Shown here: in pieces, positions 49,682-58,562 of the stretch
Numbering within the stretch: position 1 is the stretch's first letter
How the letters are laid out: each line of letters starts with the position of its first letter
From: Rhizobium gallicum bv. gallicum R602sp
GTDB taxonomy: Bacteria > Pseudomonadota > Alphaproteobacteria > Rhizobiales > Rhizobiaceae
DNA: 64,000 bases
Assembly: GCF_000816845.1 (NCBI RefSeq)
Contig: NZ_CP006877.1
Location: 3,908,501-3,972,500, forward strand
Direction of reading: 5' to 3'
Notes under the pieces: model-generated
What the model saw: the letters and a program-made list of their open reading frames with translations, nothing else
Databases searched by the model: none
Told to the model about the DNA's origin: nothing
Translations under genes and position numbers: made by a program

Positions 49682-50698
49682 TTAAATCAGGCCCGCGGCC
49701 GTCATCAGCTCGACGACTTTCTTGCTGTCAAGCTCGGAAGCCTCAACTTTCGGCGCATTGAGATCGGCAAGCGGGACGAGCTTTTCGTTCGCATCGCCGC
49801 TGACCGCGTATTCGTAGGACGTCCCGTTTTTCAGGATGTCCTGGCCGGCTTTGCCGGCGACGAACTTCAAGAACGCCTGGGCTTCCTTCATATGCTGCGT
49901 CGACTTCAGGATGCCGCCGCCCGATACGCTGACGAACGCGCCCGGATCCTGGTTCTTGAAGTAATGCAGGCCGACATTCTTGCTGTTTTCGCCAGTCTTG
50001 GCCTGATCGCCGAACCAATAGTAATGATAGATGACCGCGCCTTCGACTTCGCCGGCATTGACGGCCTTCATGGCAACACTGTTGCCCTTGTAAGGCGTTG
50101 CGTTTTCCTTCATGGCCTTCAACCATTGAGCCGTTGCTTCTTCGCCCTTCAGTTGCAGCAGTGCACCGACGATCGCTTGGAAATCGGCACCGGCAGGCGA
50201 CGCGCCCCAACGGCCCTTCCAGGCCGGATCGGCCAGATCGAGCATCGACTTCGGCAGCTTGTCTTCGGTGAGCTTCGTCTTGTCATACACAAACACCGTC
50301 GAGCGGGCGGCGATGCCGGTCCACATGCCATCGGCAGGACGATACTGCGCCGGGACCAGATCAAGCGTTTCTTTGTCGACCGGGGCAAACAGGCCCGCGC
50401 CATCGACGAGCGCCATCGCCGGAGAGTTCTCGGTCAGGAACACGTCGGCCGGAGAAGCGTCGCCTTCCTGGATGATCTGGTTGGCGAACTGCATGTCGCT
50501 GCCTTGGCGCATGGTGACCTTGATGCCGGTCTCCTTGGTGAAGGCATCGATCCATTCGCGGCCGAGGCTTTCGTGCTGGGCGTTATAGACGACGATACCT
50601 TCGGATTCCTGCGCATTTGCGCTGGATGCCAGCGACGTCGCAGCAAGAAGCGAGGCGGCCAAAGCTAGCGCTGCAAAGCGCGTAAGAGAAATTTTCAT
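49682..50698 (-). CDS. fbpA: Fe(III) ABC transporter substrate-binding protein
   Basis: A 338-residue periplasmic ferric-binding protein. Signal peptide MKISLTRFAALALAASLLAATSLASSANAQ, then EGIVVYNAQHESLGREWIDAFTKETGIKV, the FbpA/FutA N-terminal block with a His ligand in YNAQHES, and the paired tyrosines IYHYYWFG in the C-terminal lobe that are the ferric ligands of this family. The ATG at 50698 is preceded by GGAGGG. Expression is probably iron-repressed through the sites listed upstream. Confidence 0.93.
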   Translation of the reverse strand: MKISLTRFAALALAASLLAATSLASSANAQESEGIVVYNAQHESLGREWIDAFTKETGIKVTMRQGSDMQFANQIIQEGDASPADVFLTENSPAMALVDGAGLFAPVDKETLDLVPAQYRPADGMWTGIAARSTVFVYDKTKLTEDKLPKSMLDLADPAWKGRWGASPAGADFQAIVGALLQLKGEEATAQWLKAMKENATPYKGNSVAMKAVNAGEVEGAVIYHYYWFGDQAKTGENSKNVGLHYFKNQDPGAFVSVSGGGILKSTQHMKEAQAFLKFVAGKAGQDILKNGTSYEYAVSGDANEKLVPLADLNAPKVEASELDSKKVVELMTAAGLI

Positions 50699-50748
50699 GA
50701 TGCCCTCCATGGCGGGTGTCACCCAAACTCCCCGGGTGATCGCGCCCC

Positions 50749-50777
50749 CGTATATTTTTCTTGATTTAGTTTTTCAA
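50749..50777 (-). promoter_or_regulatory. fbpA promoter overlapping an IRO (RirA) box
   Basis: The minus strand has TTGAAA (50777-50772), a 17-base spacer and TATACG (50754-50749), a good sigma-70-type promoter. TTGATTTAGTTTTTCAA at 50761-50777 contains TGA-N9-TCA, the rhizobial IRO box bound by the iron regulator RirA, covering the -35 element and spacer. Binding there would block transcription when iron is sufficient. Confidence 0.7.
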
Positions 50778-50826
50778 GTTTCGCCTTGCCGCCGGTCTTC
50801 ACAAATACTTGAACCCACGCATCAAC

Positions 50827-50843
50827 TTTAGAATGATTCTATA
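50827..50843. promoter_or_regulatory. Irr-type iron control element (ICE) upstream of fbpA
   Basis: TTTAGAATGATTCTATA differs from the inverted-repeat ICE form TTTAGAA-N3-TTCTAAA by one base. It lies about 130 bases upstream of the fbpA start and overlaps the stop codon of the preceding Ldh-family gene. Heme-sensing Irr binds such elements in Rhizobiales. Confidence 0.5.
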
Positions 50844-51828
50844 TAGCAAGGATGGCGTCGATCACGTCGTCCTCGACTTCGAGGCCATGCTCCAGCGCGT
50901 ATTTTCGCGCATTCTGACCGCGGCGACCGGGTAGGCGGACACCGGGATCGGAAGAAATTTCAGCGGCAAGTTCGCCCAGACGCGATGCCGCGAAGCTTCC
51001 ACCGCTGGCTTCGGGATTGATAACGATCAGCATCTGCCCAAGGCCGGGCGCTGCTCCTTGGTCATCGAACAAGGAAGTGGATTCGAAGGAAAAATTAGCA
51101 CCCGCGAGCGGTGCGGCAAGAATCTCGACCATCATGGCAAGCGCAGCACCCTTGGCCTCGCCGGATGGCACCATGGTGCCCTCCAGGGCGGCAACCGCAT
51201 CGGTTGTCGGCTGGCCGTCACGATCAAAGGCCCAATCGGCCGGGATCGACGCGCCCTTTTGCCGGGCGGCCATGATCTTGCCACGCGCAACGCGCGACAA
51301 CGCAAGGTCGATGACGATCGGATCATCTGCGGGAACAGGCGCTGCAAAGGCAATGGGATTGGTGCCGAAGACGGGCTTGCGTCCGCCCCAGGCAGCCATG
51401 GAAGCCGTGGCATTGGCAACCATCAGCGCCACGAGGCCAGCTTCGGCAAAACGTTCCACGGTCAGCGCGAGCACGCCCGCATGATGCGAACGGCGGATAG
51501 CGGCAAGCGCAATGCCCTGTTTGCGCGCCATCTCCGACAGCAACGGCACGGCGAGATCGAAGGCCGGATAAGCATAGCCGTGGCAGGCGTCAATCTGGAT
51601 GATGGATGGAAAAGGCTGGAATACGATCGGCTTGGCTATTCCGTCGACCTTTCCGGACTTTGCCTGGGCCGCATAGGCAACGACGCGGCGCAGCCCGTGG
51701 CCACCCTGTCCTGCGGCTTCTGCGGCGACCAGCGCACGTGCGACGGCGCGCGCATTTCCCTCCTCCACTCCGCTGCGCTTCAACGCGTCGATGACCAGCG
51801 CTTCGGCTGCGGCAAGTGTCAGATGCAT
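50839..51828 (-). CDS. Malate/L-lactate dehydrogenase-family oxidoreductase (possible piperideine-2-carboxylate reductase)
   Basis: A 329-residue NAD(P)-dependent enzyme of the Ldh2/MDG1 family (not classical LDH). Family blocks: GVEEGNARAVARALVAAEAAGQGGHGLRRV, IDACHGYAYPAFDLAV, AIRRSHHAGVLALTVERFAEAGLVALMVANATASMAAWGGRKPVFGTNPIAFAAP. The family includes DpkA, delta1-piperideine-2-carboxylate reductase producing L-pipecolate. As the next genes encode a P6C dehydrogenase and a pipecolate-oxidase-like protein, that role is my preferred inference; malate, ureidoglycolate or sulfolactate dehydrogenase remain possible. Confidence 0.85.
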   Translation of the reverse strand: MHLTLAAAEALVIDALKRSGVEEGNARAVARALVAAEAAGQGGHGLRRVVAYAAQAKSGKVDGIAKPIVFQPFPSIIQIDACHGYAYPAFDLAVPLLSEMARKQGIALAAIRRSHHAGVLALTVERFAEAGLVALMVANATASMAAWGGRKPVFGTNPIAFAAPVPADDPIVIDLALSRVARGKIMAARQKGASIPADWAFDRDGQPTTDAVAALEGTMVPSGEAKGAALAMMVEILAAPLAGANFSFESTSLFDDQGAAPGLGQMLIVINPEASGGSFAASRLGELAAEISSDPGVRLPGRRGQNARKYALEHGLEVEDDVIDAILAI

Positions 51829-51844
51829 GGAGAAAAACCTTGGG

Positions 51845-51886
51845 CAAAAACAAAGGGACGATCACGGTGTTACGTCATCGTCCCTT
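51845..51886 (-). terminator. Terminator after the P6C dehydrogenase gene
   Basis: On the minus strand AAGGGACGATGACG pairs (one mismatch) with CGTGATCGTCCCTT, followed by TGTTTTTG. It lies about 20 bases after the stop codon at 51908 and just before the Ldh-family start, so the two genes are at least partly uncoupled. Confidence 0.75.
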
Positions 51887-51907
51887 CGGATTCAATGCGG
51901 CTCTCGA

Positions 51908-53446
51908 TCACTCGACGTCGAACTTGACACCCTGAGCGAGCGGCAGCGTCTTGCCGTAATTGATCGTGTTCGTCGTGCGGCGCATGTAGGCCTTCCAGGC
52001 ATCCGAGCCGGATTCGCGGCCGCCCCCGGTTTCCTTTTCGCCACCGAAAGCACCGCCGATTTCGGCACCCGACGGGCCGAGATTGACGTTGGCGATGCCG
52101 CAATCGGAGCCACGGGCGGAAACAAAGGTTTCGGCTTCACGCATGTCATTGGTGAAGATCGAGGAAGATAGGCCCTGCGGCACGGCATTGTGCAGTTTCA
52201 GCACCTCGTCGAAATCCGTGTACTTCATGACATAGAGGATCGGTGCGAAGGTCTCGTGTTCGACAGGACCAGTCTGAGACGGCATCTCGACAAGCGCCGG
52301 GCGCACATAGAAGGCTCCGGCAGCGCCGTTTTCGACGCGCTCGCCACCCGTGACCTTGCCGCCAGCCGACTTTGCCTCCGATAGAGCCGACTGCATCTTC
52401 TCGAAGGCCGCTTTGTCGATCAACGGACCGACAAGTGTCCCGTTTTCCAACGGATTGCCGATCGTGACCGATCCATAGGCTTTCTGCAGGCGAGGCACGA
52501 GTTTGTCGTAGACGCTCTCGTGCACGAAGAGACGGCGAAGCGTCGTGCAGCGCTGGCCGGCGGTTCCCATCGACGAAAAGGCAACGCCGCGCAGGGTGAG
52601 ATCGAGATCGGCCGTCGGGCAGATGATGGCGGCATTGTTGCCGCCGAGTTCAAGGATCGCACGGGCAAAGCGCTGCGACAGCCGCGGGCCGACGGCCCGG
52701 CCCATGGCCGTGGACCCGGTGGCGGAAACCAGCGGCACCTTCGGGTGATCGACGAGGACTTCACCGACATCGCGGCCGCCGATCAGCAGCGTCGAAAGGT
52801 TGGCCGGAGCCTGCCCGCCTTCGGCGACGAAGCGCTTCAGCGCCTTTTCGAACAGCGCCTGTACCGCAAGTGCCGTCAGCGGCGTCTTTTCCGACGGCTT
52901 CCAGACGGTGGAATTGCCGCAGACCAGCGCCAGCGCCGCATTCCACGACCAGACCGCGACCGGGAAGTTGAAGGCCGAAATGATGCCGACCACGCCGAGC
53001 GGATGCCAGCTTTCCATCATACGATGCTCGGAGCGCTCGGTTGCAATCGTTAGGCCGTAGAGCTGGCGCGAAAGGCCGACCGCGAAATCGCAGATGTCGA
53101 TCATTTCCTGGACTTCGCCGAGACCTTCGGACGTGATCTTGCCGACTTCGATCGAAACGAGGCGGCCGAGCGCCAGCTTCGCCGCGCGAAGCTCTTCGCC
53201 AAGCAAACGGACAAGTTCGCCGCGCTTGGGCGCAGGGACTGCACGCCATTCGGCAAATGCCTTGTGCGCTTCGTCGATCGCCTTTTTGGCATCCGCGACG
53301 GAATGTTCCTTCAGAAGGCCGATTTCCTTGCCGGTGATCGGCGAAGCGACACGCAGCGAGCCGCCGGTATAGCGGGCCGCCTCGACGCCGAGTTCGGAAA
53401 GCAGTTTCTTCGTCTCGGCTGCGAGATCGAGCGTAGAGATGGTCAT
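51908..53446 (-). CDS. amaB: L-piperidine-6-carboxylate dehydrogenase (ALDH7 family)
   Basis: A 512-residue NAD-dependent aldehyde dehydrogenase of the ALDH7/antiquitin group, oxidising piperideine-6-carboxylate (aminoadipate semialdehyde) to 2-aminoadipate in lysine degradation. Catalytic Glu lies in ILELGGNNAAIICPTADLDL and the catalytic Cys in GTAGQRCTTLRRLFVHESVYD. The antiquitin-specific YNFPVAVWSWNAALALVCGNSTVWKPSEKTPL-type block is present. It lies 40 bases downstream of the amaA-like gene. Confidence 0.92.
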   Translation of the reverse strand: MTISTLDLAAETKKLLSELGVEAARYTGGSLRVASPITGKEIGLLKEHSVADAKKAIDEAHKAFAEWRAVPAPKRGELVRLLGEELRAAKLALGRLVSIEVGKITSEGLGEVQEMIDICDFAVGLSRQLYGLTIATERSEHRMMESWHPLGVVGIISAFNFPVAVWSWNAALALVCGNSTVWKPSEKTPLTALAVQALFEKALKRFVAEGGQAPANLSTLLIGGRDVGEVLVDHPKVPLVSATGSTAMGRAVGPRLSQRFARAILELGGNNAAIICPTADLDLTLRGVAFSSMGTAGQRCTTLRRLFVHESVYDKLVPRLQKAYGSVTIGNPLENGTLVGPLIDKAAFEKMQSALSEAKSAGGKVTGGERVENGAAGAFYVRPALVEMPSQTGPVEHETFAPILYVMKYTDFDEVLKLHNAVPQGLSSSIFTNDMREAETFVSARGSDCGIANVNLGPSGAEIGGAFGGEKETGGGRESGSDAWKAYMRRTTNTINYGKTLPLAQGVKFDVE

Positions 53447-53486
53447 CGTGTTTTGAACCTTCTTGTTCTTGATTGCGAGCTTTCAC

Positions 53487-54770
53487 TCAAAAGCGCGCGG
53501 CGGCGAAGTGAGCGACCTGGGCGCCGGCTTCGTACCACATTTCCTTGAGCGCGCGGAAACCGGGCTCCCGCAGGTCCGTAACCGGCAAGGGCAGGTCCGC
53601 CTCCGCGATCCGGCCCAATATATGGTGTGCCAGCGTACGGCCGAATACCGTACCAGGCGCAATGCCCCGGCCATTATAGCCGGAGAAGCCAACGACATTC
53701 GGCGCGAACTTGTGAAAGCGTGGTAGCGCATTGTCGGTCATGCCGATCTTGCCGTACCATTCGTATTCGAATTCTACGTCGCCGATCTGCGGAAAGAGCC
53801 TCTTCAGCGAGCGTTTCGCCCAGCTTTTGTGAATTGCAGCGCCGGTGTTGCGCAGCGCTCCGACACTGCCGAAAACGAGACGCCCGGCACGATCCATCCG
53901 GAATGAGGAGAGTATCTCCTTCGTATCCCAACAGCCTTCGCGACCGGGCAGAATCCATTTGCGCAAATTATCGCTGAGCGGCGCCGTCGCGAAATTGAAA
54001 TAGGGGAGATGCACCTGCTCACAGCGGACCTGTTCCCATGGCCCGGTGCTATAGGCATCCGTCGCGACGATAATCCAGTCAGCGGTCACCCGGCCGCTCT
54101 CAGTCTTCACCGTCCATCGGCTGCCGTCTCGTTCGGTTGCAATAACAGGGCTCGATGTGCGGATGGAAACGCCCGCCTTGATAGCTGCATGCGCCAAACC
54201 TCGAGCATAGGCGAGCGGCTGCAGTGTTCCTGCACGCATATCGAACAGCGATCCGGCATAGGCGCTGGTGCCAACGCGACGTGCGGTCTCGGCGGCATCA
54301 AGCAGCGTCACTGGCGCCCCGCGCGCGGACCACTGCGCAGCACGCGTCTCGATTTCCTTCAACCCATCCGCGCCGACGGCGCAATGCAGCGTACCGTTCT
54401 TTTCAAGCTCGCAAGCGATGTCGTGGTTTTCGATCAACTCCATGACAAGGCGAGGCGCCTCGCCCAGCATACCGAGCAGGCGATCGCCGTAGTTCTGCCC
54501 GAGAACGCCAGGCAGATCGTCCGGCATCACCCACATGCCGGCATTGATCAGTCCGACATTGCGGCCAGCCCCACCGAAACCGATCTCCCTGGCCTCCAAC
54601 AGCACGACCTTCGAGCCGGCTTCGGCAAGATGAAGACCGGACGACAGCCCGGTATAGCCGCCGCCGACAATCACCACATCGGCCGACAGGGCGCCCTGAA
54701 GCGCCGATGTCTCCGGCGGCAGCGGGGCGGTCTTTTCCCAAAGTCCGTGGGTGCGGGGATCATTCAGCAT
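53487..54770 (-). CDS. amaA: FAD-dependent oxidoreductase, pipecolate oxidase-like
   Basis: A 427-residue DAO-family flavoprotein. FAD Rossmann motif ADVVIVGGGYTGLSSGLHLAEAGSKVVLLEA (about residues 30-60), then FGGAGRNVGLINAGMWVMPDDLP, a block resembling AmaA (L-pipecolate oxidase) of Pseudomonas, and a C-terminal GFSGYNGRGIAPGTVFGRTLAHHILG flavin-binding end. Gamma-glutamylputrescine oxidase-type enzymes are similar; the neighbouring amaB favours pipecolate. It probably forms an operon with amaB and is divergent from a LysR gene. Confidence 0.82.
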   Translation of the reverse strand: MLNDPRTHGLWEKTAPLPPETSALQGALSADVVIVGGGYTGLSSGLHLAEAGSKVVLLEAREIGFGGAGRNVGLINAGMWVMPDDLPGVLGQNYGDRLLGMLGEAPRLVMELIENHDIACELEKNGTLHCAVGADGLKEIETRAAQWSARGAPVTLLDAAETARRVGTSAYAGSLFDMRAGTLQPLAYARGLAHAAIKAGVSIRTSSPVIATERDGSRWTVKTESGRVTADWIIVATDAYSTGPWEQVRCEQVHLPYFNFATAPLSDNLRKWILPGREGCWDTKEILSSFRMDRAGRLVFGSVGALRNTGAAIHKSWAKRSLKRLFPQIGDVEFEYEWYGKIGMTDNALPRFHKFAPNVVGFSGYNGRGIAPGTVFGRTLAHHILGRIAEADLPLPVTDLREPGFRALKEMWYEAGAQVAHFAAARF

Positions 54771-54847
54771 CGGTCAGTCCATTCCAAGCAAACGCGGCAG
54801 CACTCTAGCGCCGTCCACGGCGTTGCGGAAGCAGCCTCAGTCAACGG

Positions 54848-54949
54848 TCAACTCCAGGCCGACGATCCCAGCGTCTCCATCACGGCGTCGAGAGCAGCCG
54901 ACTGGCGCTCGGCATAGAGCTTCAGCTCGTCCTCTACGGTGCTCGGCAT
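54848..54949 (-). CDS. Possible 33-residue small protein
   Basis: MPSTVEDELKLYAERQSAAL followed by DAVMETLGSSAWS, a single amphipathic helix with a good GGAG ribosome site 7 bases before its ATG. It lies between the amaA-like gene and the divergent LysR gene (288-base gap), on the same strand as amaA, so it could be its translated leader. No similarity recognised; it may be a chance frame. Confidence 0.35.
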   Translation of the reverse strand: MPSTVEDELKLYAERQSAALDAVMETLGSSAWS

Positions 54950-55058
54950 CAAAGAACTCCGGGTCATTCCGATTTTGGAGGATAGACGTCTTTACAAAGG
55001 CTCCAGCGCCATGAATATCGACGTTTTGGAAACACATCATTCTCAATTGGAATGAACC

Positions 55059-55952
55059 ATGCTGCCCTCGCGCCGTTTTCTGCCGTCGATTTCATTACTC
55101 GCCGCATTCGAGGCCGTCGCCCGAACCGGCAGCGTGACGGCGGCTGCACGCGAGCTCGACCTCACCCAGAGCGCCGTCAGCCGCCAGATCAAGGCGCTGG
55201 AAGTACAGCTTGGCGCTGAACTTTTTCTTCGCGAACGCCAGACGGTGCGCCTCACGCTTGCGGGCGACAGCTACGCCCGCGAAATCCGCGAAGCACTTCG
55301 CCGAATTTCCAGCGCATCGCTGAACCTGCGCGCTAATCCGCATGGCGGAACGCTGAACCTCGCCATCCTGCCGACCTTCGGCACCCGCTGGCTGGCACCA
55401 CGCCTCGGCCGGTTCCTGAACCAGAACCCGGGCGTTACGATCAATCTCGTCACCCGGCTCTCCTCCTTCGATTTCCGGCTCGATTCCATTGACGCCGCTA
55501 TTCACTTCGGCCATCCGCATTGGCCGGGAGCGGAATTGACCTTCCTGATGTCCGAAAAGACGGTTGCTGCCTGCAGCCCCGCCTTCCTGAGGCAGCACGG
55601 CATCACCAAGGCTGAAGACCTGCTGGATGTTCCCCTGTTGCATCTGACGACCCGCCCTGACGCCTGGGAGCGGTGGCTTGCCGATAACGGCGTCGCCTTC
55701 CAAAACGTAAATGGAATGTTGTTCGACCAGTTTGCGACGGCGGCACAGGCAGCGATCGCCGGCCTCGGCGTCGCGCTGCTGCCGACATTTCTCGTTCAGG
55801 ACGAGCTGAAGCGCGGTGATCTTGTCGCGGCGATCGGCGGGGAAACGGAAAGCAGCGAAAGCTATTATCTCGCCTGTCCTCCCGAGCGGGCCGACTATGC
55901 GCCGCTTTCAGCCTTTCGCGGCTGGATCACCGAAGAAGCCAAAGCGGGATGA
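55059..55952 (+). CDS. LysR-family transcriptional regulator
   Basis: A 297-residue LTTR of the GcvA-like subgroup. N-terminal winged HTH FLPSISLLAAFEAVARTGSVTAAARELDLTQSAVSRQIKALEVQLGAELFLRERQTVRLT, followed by a periplasmic-binding-like effector domain (NLAILPTFGTRWLAPRLGRFLNQNPGVTINLVTRLSSFDF). It is divergent from the amaA-amaB genes and the likely controller of that set, perhaps sensing a lysine or pipecolate intermediate. Confidence 0.92.
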   Translation: MLPSRRFLPSISLLAAFEAVARTGSVTAAARELDLTQSAVSRQIKALEVQLGAELFLRERQTVRLTLAGDSYAREIREALRRISSASLNLRANPHGGTLNLAILPTFGTRWLAPRLGRFLNQNPGVTINLVTRLSSFDFRLDSIDAAIHFGHPHWPGAELTFLMSEKTVAACSPAFLRQHGITKAEDLLDVPLLHLTTRPDAWERWLADNGVAFQNVNGMLFDQFATAAQAAIAGLGVALLPTFLVQDELKRGDLVAAIGGETESSESYYLACPPERADYAPLSAFRGWITEEAKAG

Positions 55953-56024
55953 CGGAACGGCTTGCATCGCAAGAGCGCTTTCGAGCATTATGCACCCAAT
56001 CAGAATATTTCGCAGGAAACGCCC

Positions 56025-56261
56025 ATGAAACCCATTTTCGTCCAGCTCCAATGCGCGCCCGGCAAGACCTACGAGGTGGCCGACGCAATCTACCAGACCG
56101 AACGGGTTTCGGAGCTTTATTCGACGAGCGGCGATTACGACCTGCTCCTCAAGGTCTATATCGAGGAGGGCCAGGACATCGGCAAGTTCATCAACGACAA
56201 CATCGCCAATATCCCCGGCATTGTTCGTTCGCTGACGACGCTGACCTTCAAGGCCTTCTGA
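56025..56261 (+). CDS. Stand-alone RAM (Lrp/AsnC effector) domain protein
   Basis: A 78-residue protein matching only the C-terminal ligand-binding domain of Lrp/AsnC regulators (PIFVQLQCAPGKTYEVADAIYQTERVSELYSTSGDYDLLLKVYI), with no HTH. Such single RAM proteins bind amino acids and can modulate full-length Lrp proteins. The ATG at 56025 has AGGAAA upstream. It sits next to the LysR gene and an amino-acid catabolic set, so an amino-acid sensing role is plausible. Confidence 0.9.
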   Translation: MKPIFVQLQCAPGKTYEVADAIYQTERVSELYSTSGDYDLLLKVYIEEGQDIGKFINDNIANIPGIVRSLTTLTFKAF

Positions 56262-56381
56262 CAGATACGATTAACCTTCTTCCGCAACAATCGATCCGTC
56301 GGTCTCCCCGTAAACCCCGCCTTAACGCCATCCATTATCTGGTCAAAGCCGAGTTGCGGCCATGTGGCCGCTAGGTGGACG

Positions 56382-57548
56382 ATGTCAGCAGTGGAAACAG
56401 AGCCAGTCACATCGGTGCCGCAGCCAGCTGCTGCACCACTGATCGTGCATGTCGTACGCCAGTTTCTGCCCAATCGCGGCGGACTCGAAGATGTTGTCGC
56501 CAACCTTGCCTACCAGACGATCAAACACGGCTACCGCGTCCGCGTCATAACGCTCGATTCGCTCTTCACGTCGCGGGACAACAAACTGCCCGCCCATGAG
56601 ACGATCGACGGCATCGAGGTCGTCCGCATCCCCTGGTCGGGCAGCCAGCGCTATCCGATCGCACCTCAAGTCTTTCGCCACCTGGAGGACGCCGCCGTCA
56701 TTCACGTACACGCGATCGACTTCTTCTTCGATGCATTGGCCCTGGGACGCTTCAGGCACGGCAAGCCGATGATCGTGACCACCCATGGCGGCTTCTTCCA
56801 CACTCGAAAATACGCCACGATCAAGAAGCTTTGGTTCCAGACCCTGACGCGCATGTCGGCAAGGGCGTACAAACGCATCGTCGGCTGCAGCGTCTCGGAT
56901 CTGGAACAGTTTCGCAAAATCTCGCCAAGAACGAGCATCCTGATCGAGAACGGCGTGGACATCGGCAAATTCGCCGATAGCGCATCTCAAAAGCCACGAC
57001 GCCGCATCATCACCATCGGCCGCTTTTCCGTCAACAAGCGGCTGGATCATCTGCTGGATGTCATGGCCATCCTGAAAGCACGCAATCTTGAATGGCACCT
57101 CGACATCGTCGGCTCTGAATCAGACCTCAAGGAAGCAGACGTGCGGCGAGAAATCCAGGCACGCGCGCTCGACACTACCGTGACGTTGACTGTTTCACCG
57201 GACAACGAGTCGATCGCCCGCCTCATTCGCAGCGCGTCGCTTTTCGCTTCCGCCTCTGAATATGAAGGCTTCGGCCTCGTCGCCCTCGAAGCCATGAGTG
57301 CTGGCCTTGTGCCAGTACTCAACGGAAATGCAGCCTATTGCGGTCTGGCCGCAAAACACCCGTTGCTACGCCTTGCCGACTTTTCCGATCCGCAAGCCGC
57401 GGCTGATATCTTGGAGTCGGCCTATCTTGCTCTTCCAATTGATCCGGCAGGCATTCGCCTGACACTGATGCAGGAAGCCGGCCGGTATTCGTGGCAAACG
57501 GTGGCGGGGCGCTATTTCAGCGTCTACGACTCCGTCCTAAGCGACTGA
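56382..57548 (+). CDS. Glycosyltransferase family 4
   Basis: A 388-residue GT-B retaining glycosyltransferase, probably building a surface polysaccharide on a lipid carrier. N-terminal acceptor domain IVHVVRQFLPNRGGLEDVVANLAYQTIKHGYRVRVITLD; C-terminal nucleotide-sugar domain with RIITIGRFSVNKRLDHLLDVMAIL and the EX7E-type block SASEYEGFGLVALEAMSAGLVPV. The ATG at 56382 follows AGGTGG. Its 3' end overlaps the convergent GT2 gene by 25 bases. Confidence 0.92.
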   Translation: MSAVETEPVTSVPQPAAAPLIVHVVRQFLPNRGGLEDVVANLAYQTIKHGYRVRVITLDSLFTSRDNKLPAHETIDGIEVVRIPWSGSQRYPIAPQVFRHLEDAAVIHVHAIDFFFDALALGRFRHGKPMIVTTHGGFFHTRKYATIKKLWFQTLTRMSARAYKRIVGCSVSDLEQFRKISPRTSILIENGVDIGKFADSASQKPRRRIITIGRFSVNKRLDHLLDVMAILKARNLEWHLDIVGSESDLKEADVRREIQARALDTTVTLTVSPDNESIARLIRSASLFASASEYEGFGLVALEAMSAGLVPVLNGNAAYCGLAAKHPLLRLADFSDPQAAADILESAYLALPIDPAGIRLTLMQEAGRYSWQTVAGRYFSVYDSVLSD

Positions 57549-58402
57549 TCAACGCCGTTCCATTTCGGCCAAGCCTTGTACCCTTCGACGATCCCCTTGA
57601 GCCATGCTCGCTTGAATGCCGCTTCATCCGCCTTAAAGCGGAAGCGCGCAACAAGCCAGCCGATCGCCGGGCGTGCAATTCTGTAGGTCACGTATGGCAA
57701 GGAAAAATCGTGCTTGCGCAGCAGCGCGCCGAAACCGCGGCCATATTTTCGAGCGCGTTCGATCTGCTGGGTACCGATCACGCTCACGACCTGATCGTGA
57801 TGGACGATGAGTTCCGGGAAGTACATGAGTTTTTGGCCGGCACCGACGAAGCGCAGCAGGAGATCGGCCTCCTCTCCGCTTTGAAACGGCGACGGCGACC
57901 CAACGCCCAGATTCTCGTCGAAGCCGCCGATTGCACAAAGCGTTTGACGACGAACGAAGATGCCGTTCGAATTGCCGCAGTGAAGATATGTCCGGCGGGA
58001 TATCTCTACGCTGCGATCACCCGTCGGGCTCACGGAAGGCTTGCCATCCGCATCAAGCGTTCGTCCCGTTACGATCGAAAGCGCGGGATTTTCCCGAAAG
58101 AGCCGCGCGGCGATTTCCAAGGTAGCGGGCTCGTACCAGCAGTCGTCGTCCGGAAAGCACACATAGGTTCCCGATGCTTTCGCAATTCCGTTATTGCGCG
58201 CATGCGAAAGCCCGCGCCCGGAGCGTAGATGGTGAATGGGAAAGGAGGAAGCGAAGCGTTCCACCAGATCAGATAGCCGGTCATCTTTATTCTGATCGAC
58301 CAGAATGATCTCAAAGGTCTTCAGCGTCTGCCTTGCCAAGGATCCAAAGAGACGCTCGAGTTGATCGAAACGATCAACGGTACAGACGATGAGGCTGAAC
58401 AA
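57524..58402 (-). CDS. Glycosyltransferase family 2
   Basis: A 292-residue GT-A inverting-type glycosyltransferase: FSLIVCTVDRFDQLERLFGSLARQTLKTFEIILVDQNKDD, then GRGLSHARNNGIAKASGTYVCFPDDDCWYEP with the metal-binding DDD/DXD, and ETGFDENLGVG-like acceptor loop (AIGGFDENLGVGSPSPFQSGEEADLLLR). It starts with TTG. No membrane anchor is obvious. Part of the polysaccharide set though on the opposite strand. Confidence 0.9.
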   Translation of the reverse strand: MFSLIVCTVDRFDQLERLFGSLARQTLKTFEIILVDQNKDDRLSDLVERFASSFPIHHLRSGRGLSHARNNGIAKASGTYVCFPDDDCWYEPATLEIAARLFRENPALSIVTGRTLDADGKPSVSPTGDRSVEISRRTYLHCGNSNGIFVRRQTLCAIGGFDENLGVGSPSPFQSGEEADLLLRFVGAGQKLMYFPELIVHHDQVVSVIGTQQIERARKYGRGFGALLRKHDFSLPYVTYRIARPAIGWLVARFRFKADEAAFKRAWLKGIVEGYKAWPKWNGVDQSLRTES

Positions 58403-58562
58403 TCGATACCCCTGAAGGCAGAAGCCGGCAAATTGCGGTGATTTTCATACCGACCACCGGTGCGACGTTTAACTGGACTTTAAGCGCCAAATATTAAGGT
58501 ATCTGAAATAGACACTTCACAATGCGCTGTGGTCTCCGGGAAAAGGAAAAGCGGTAGTATTC

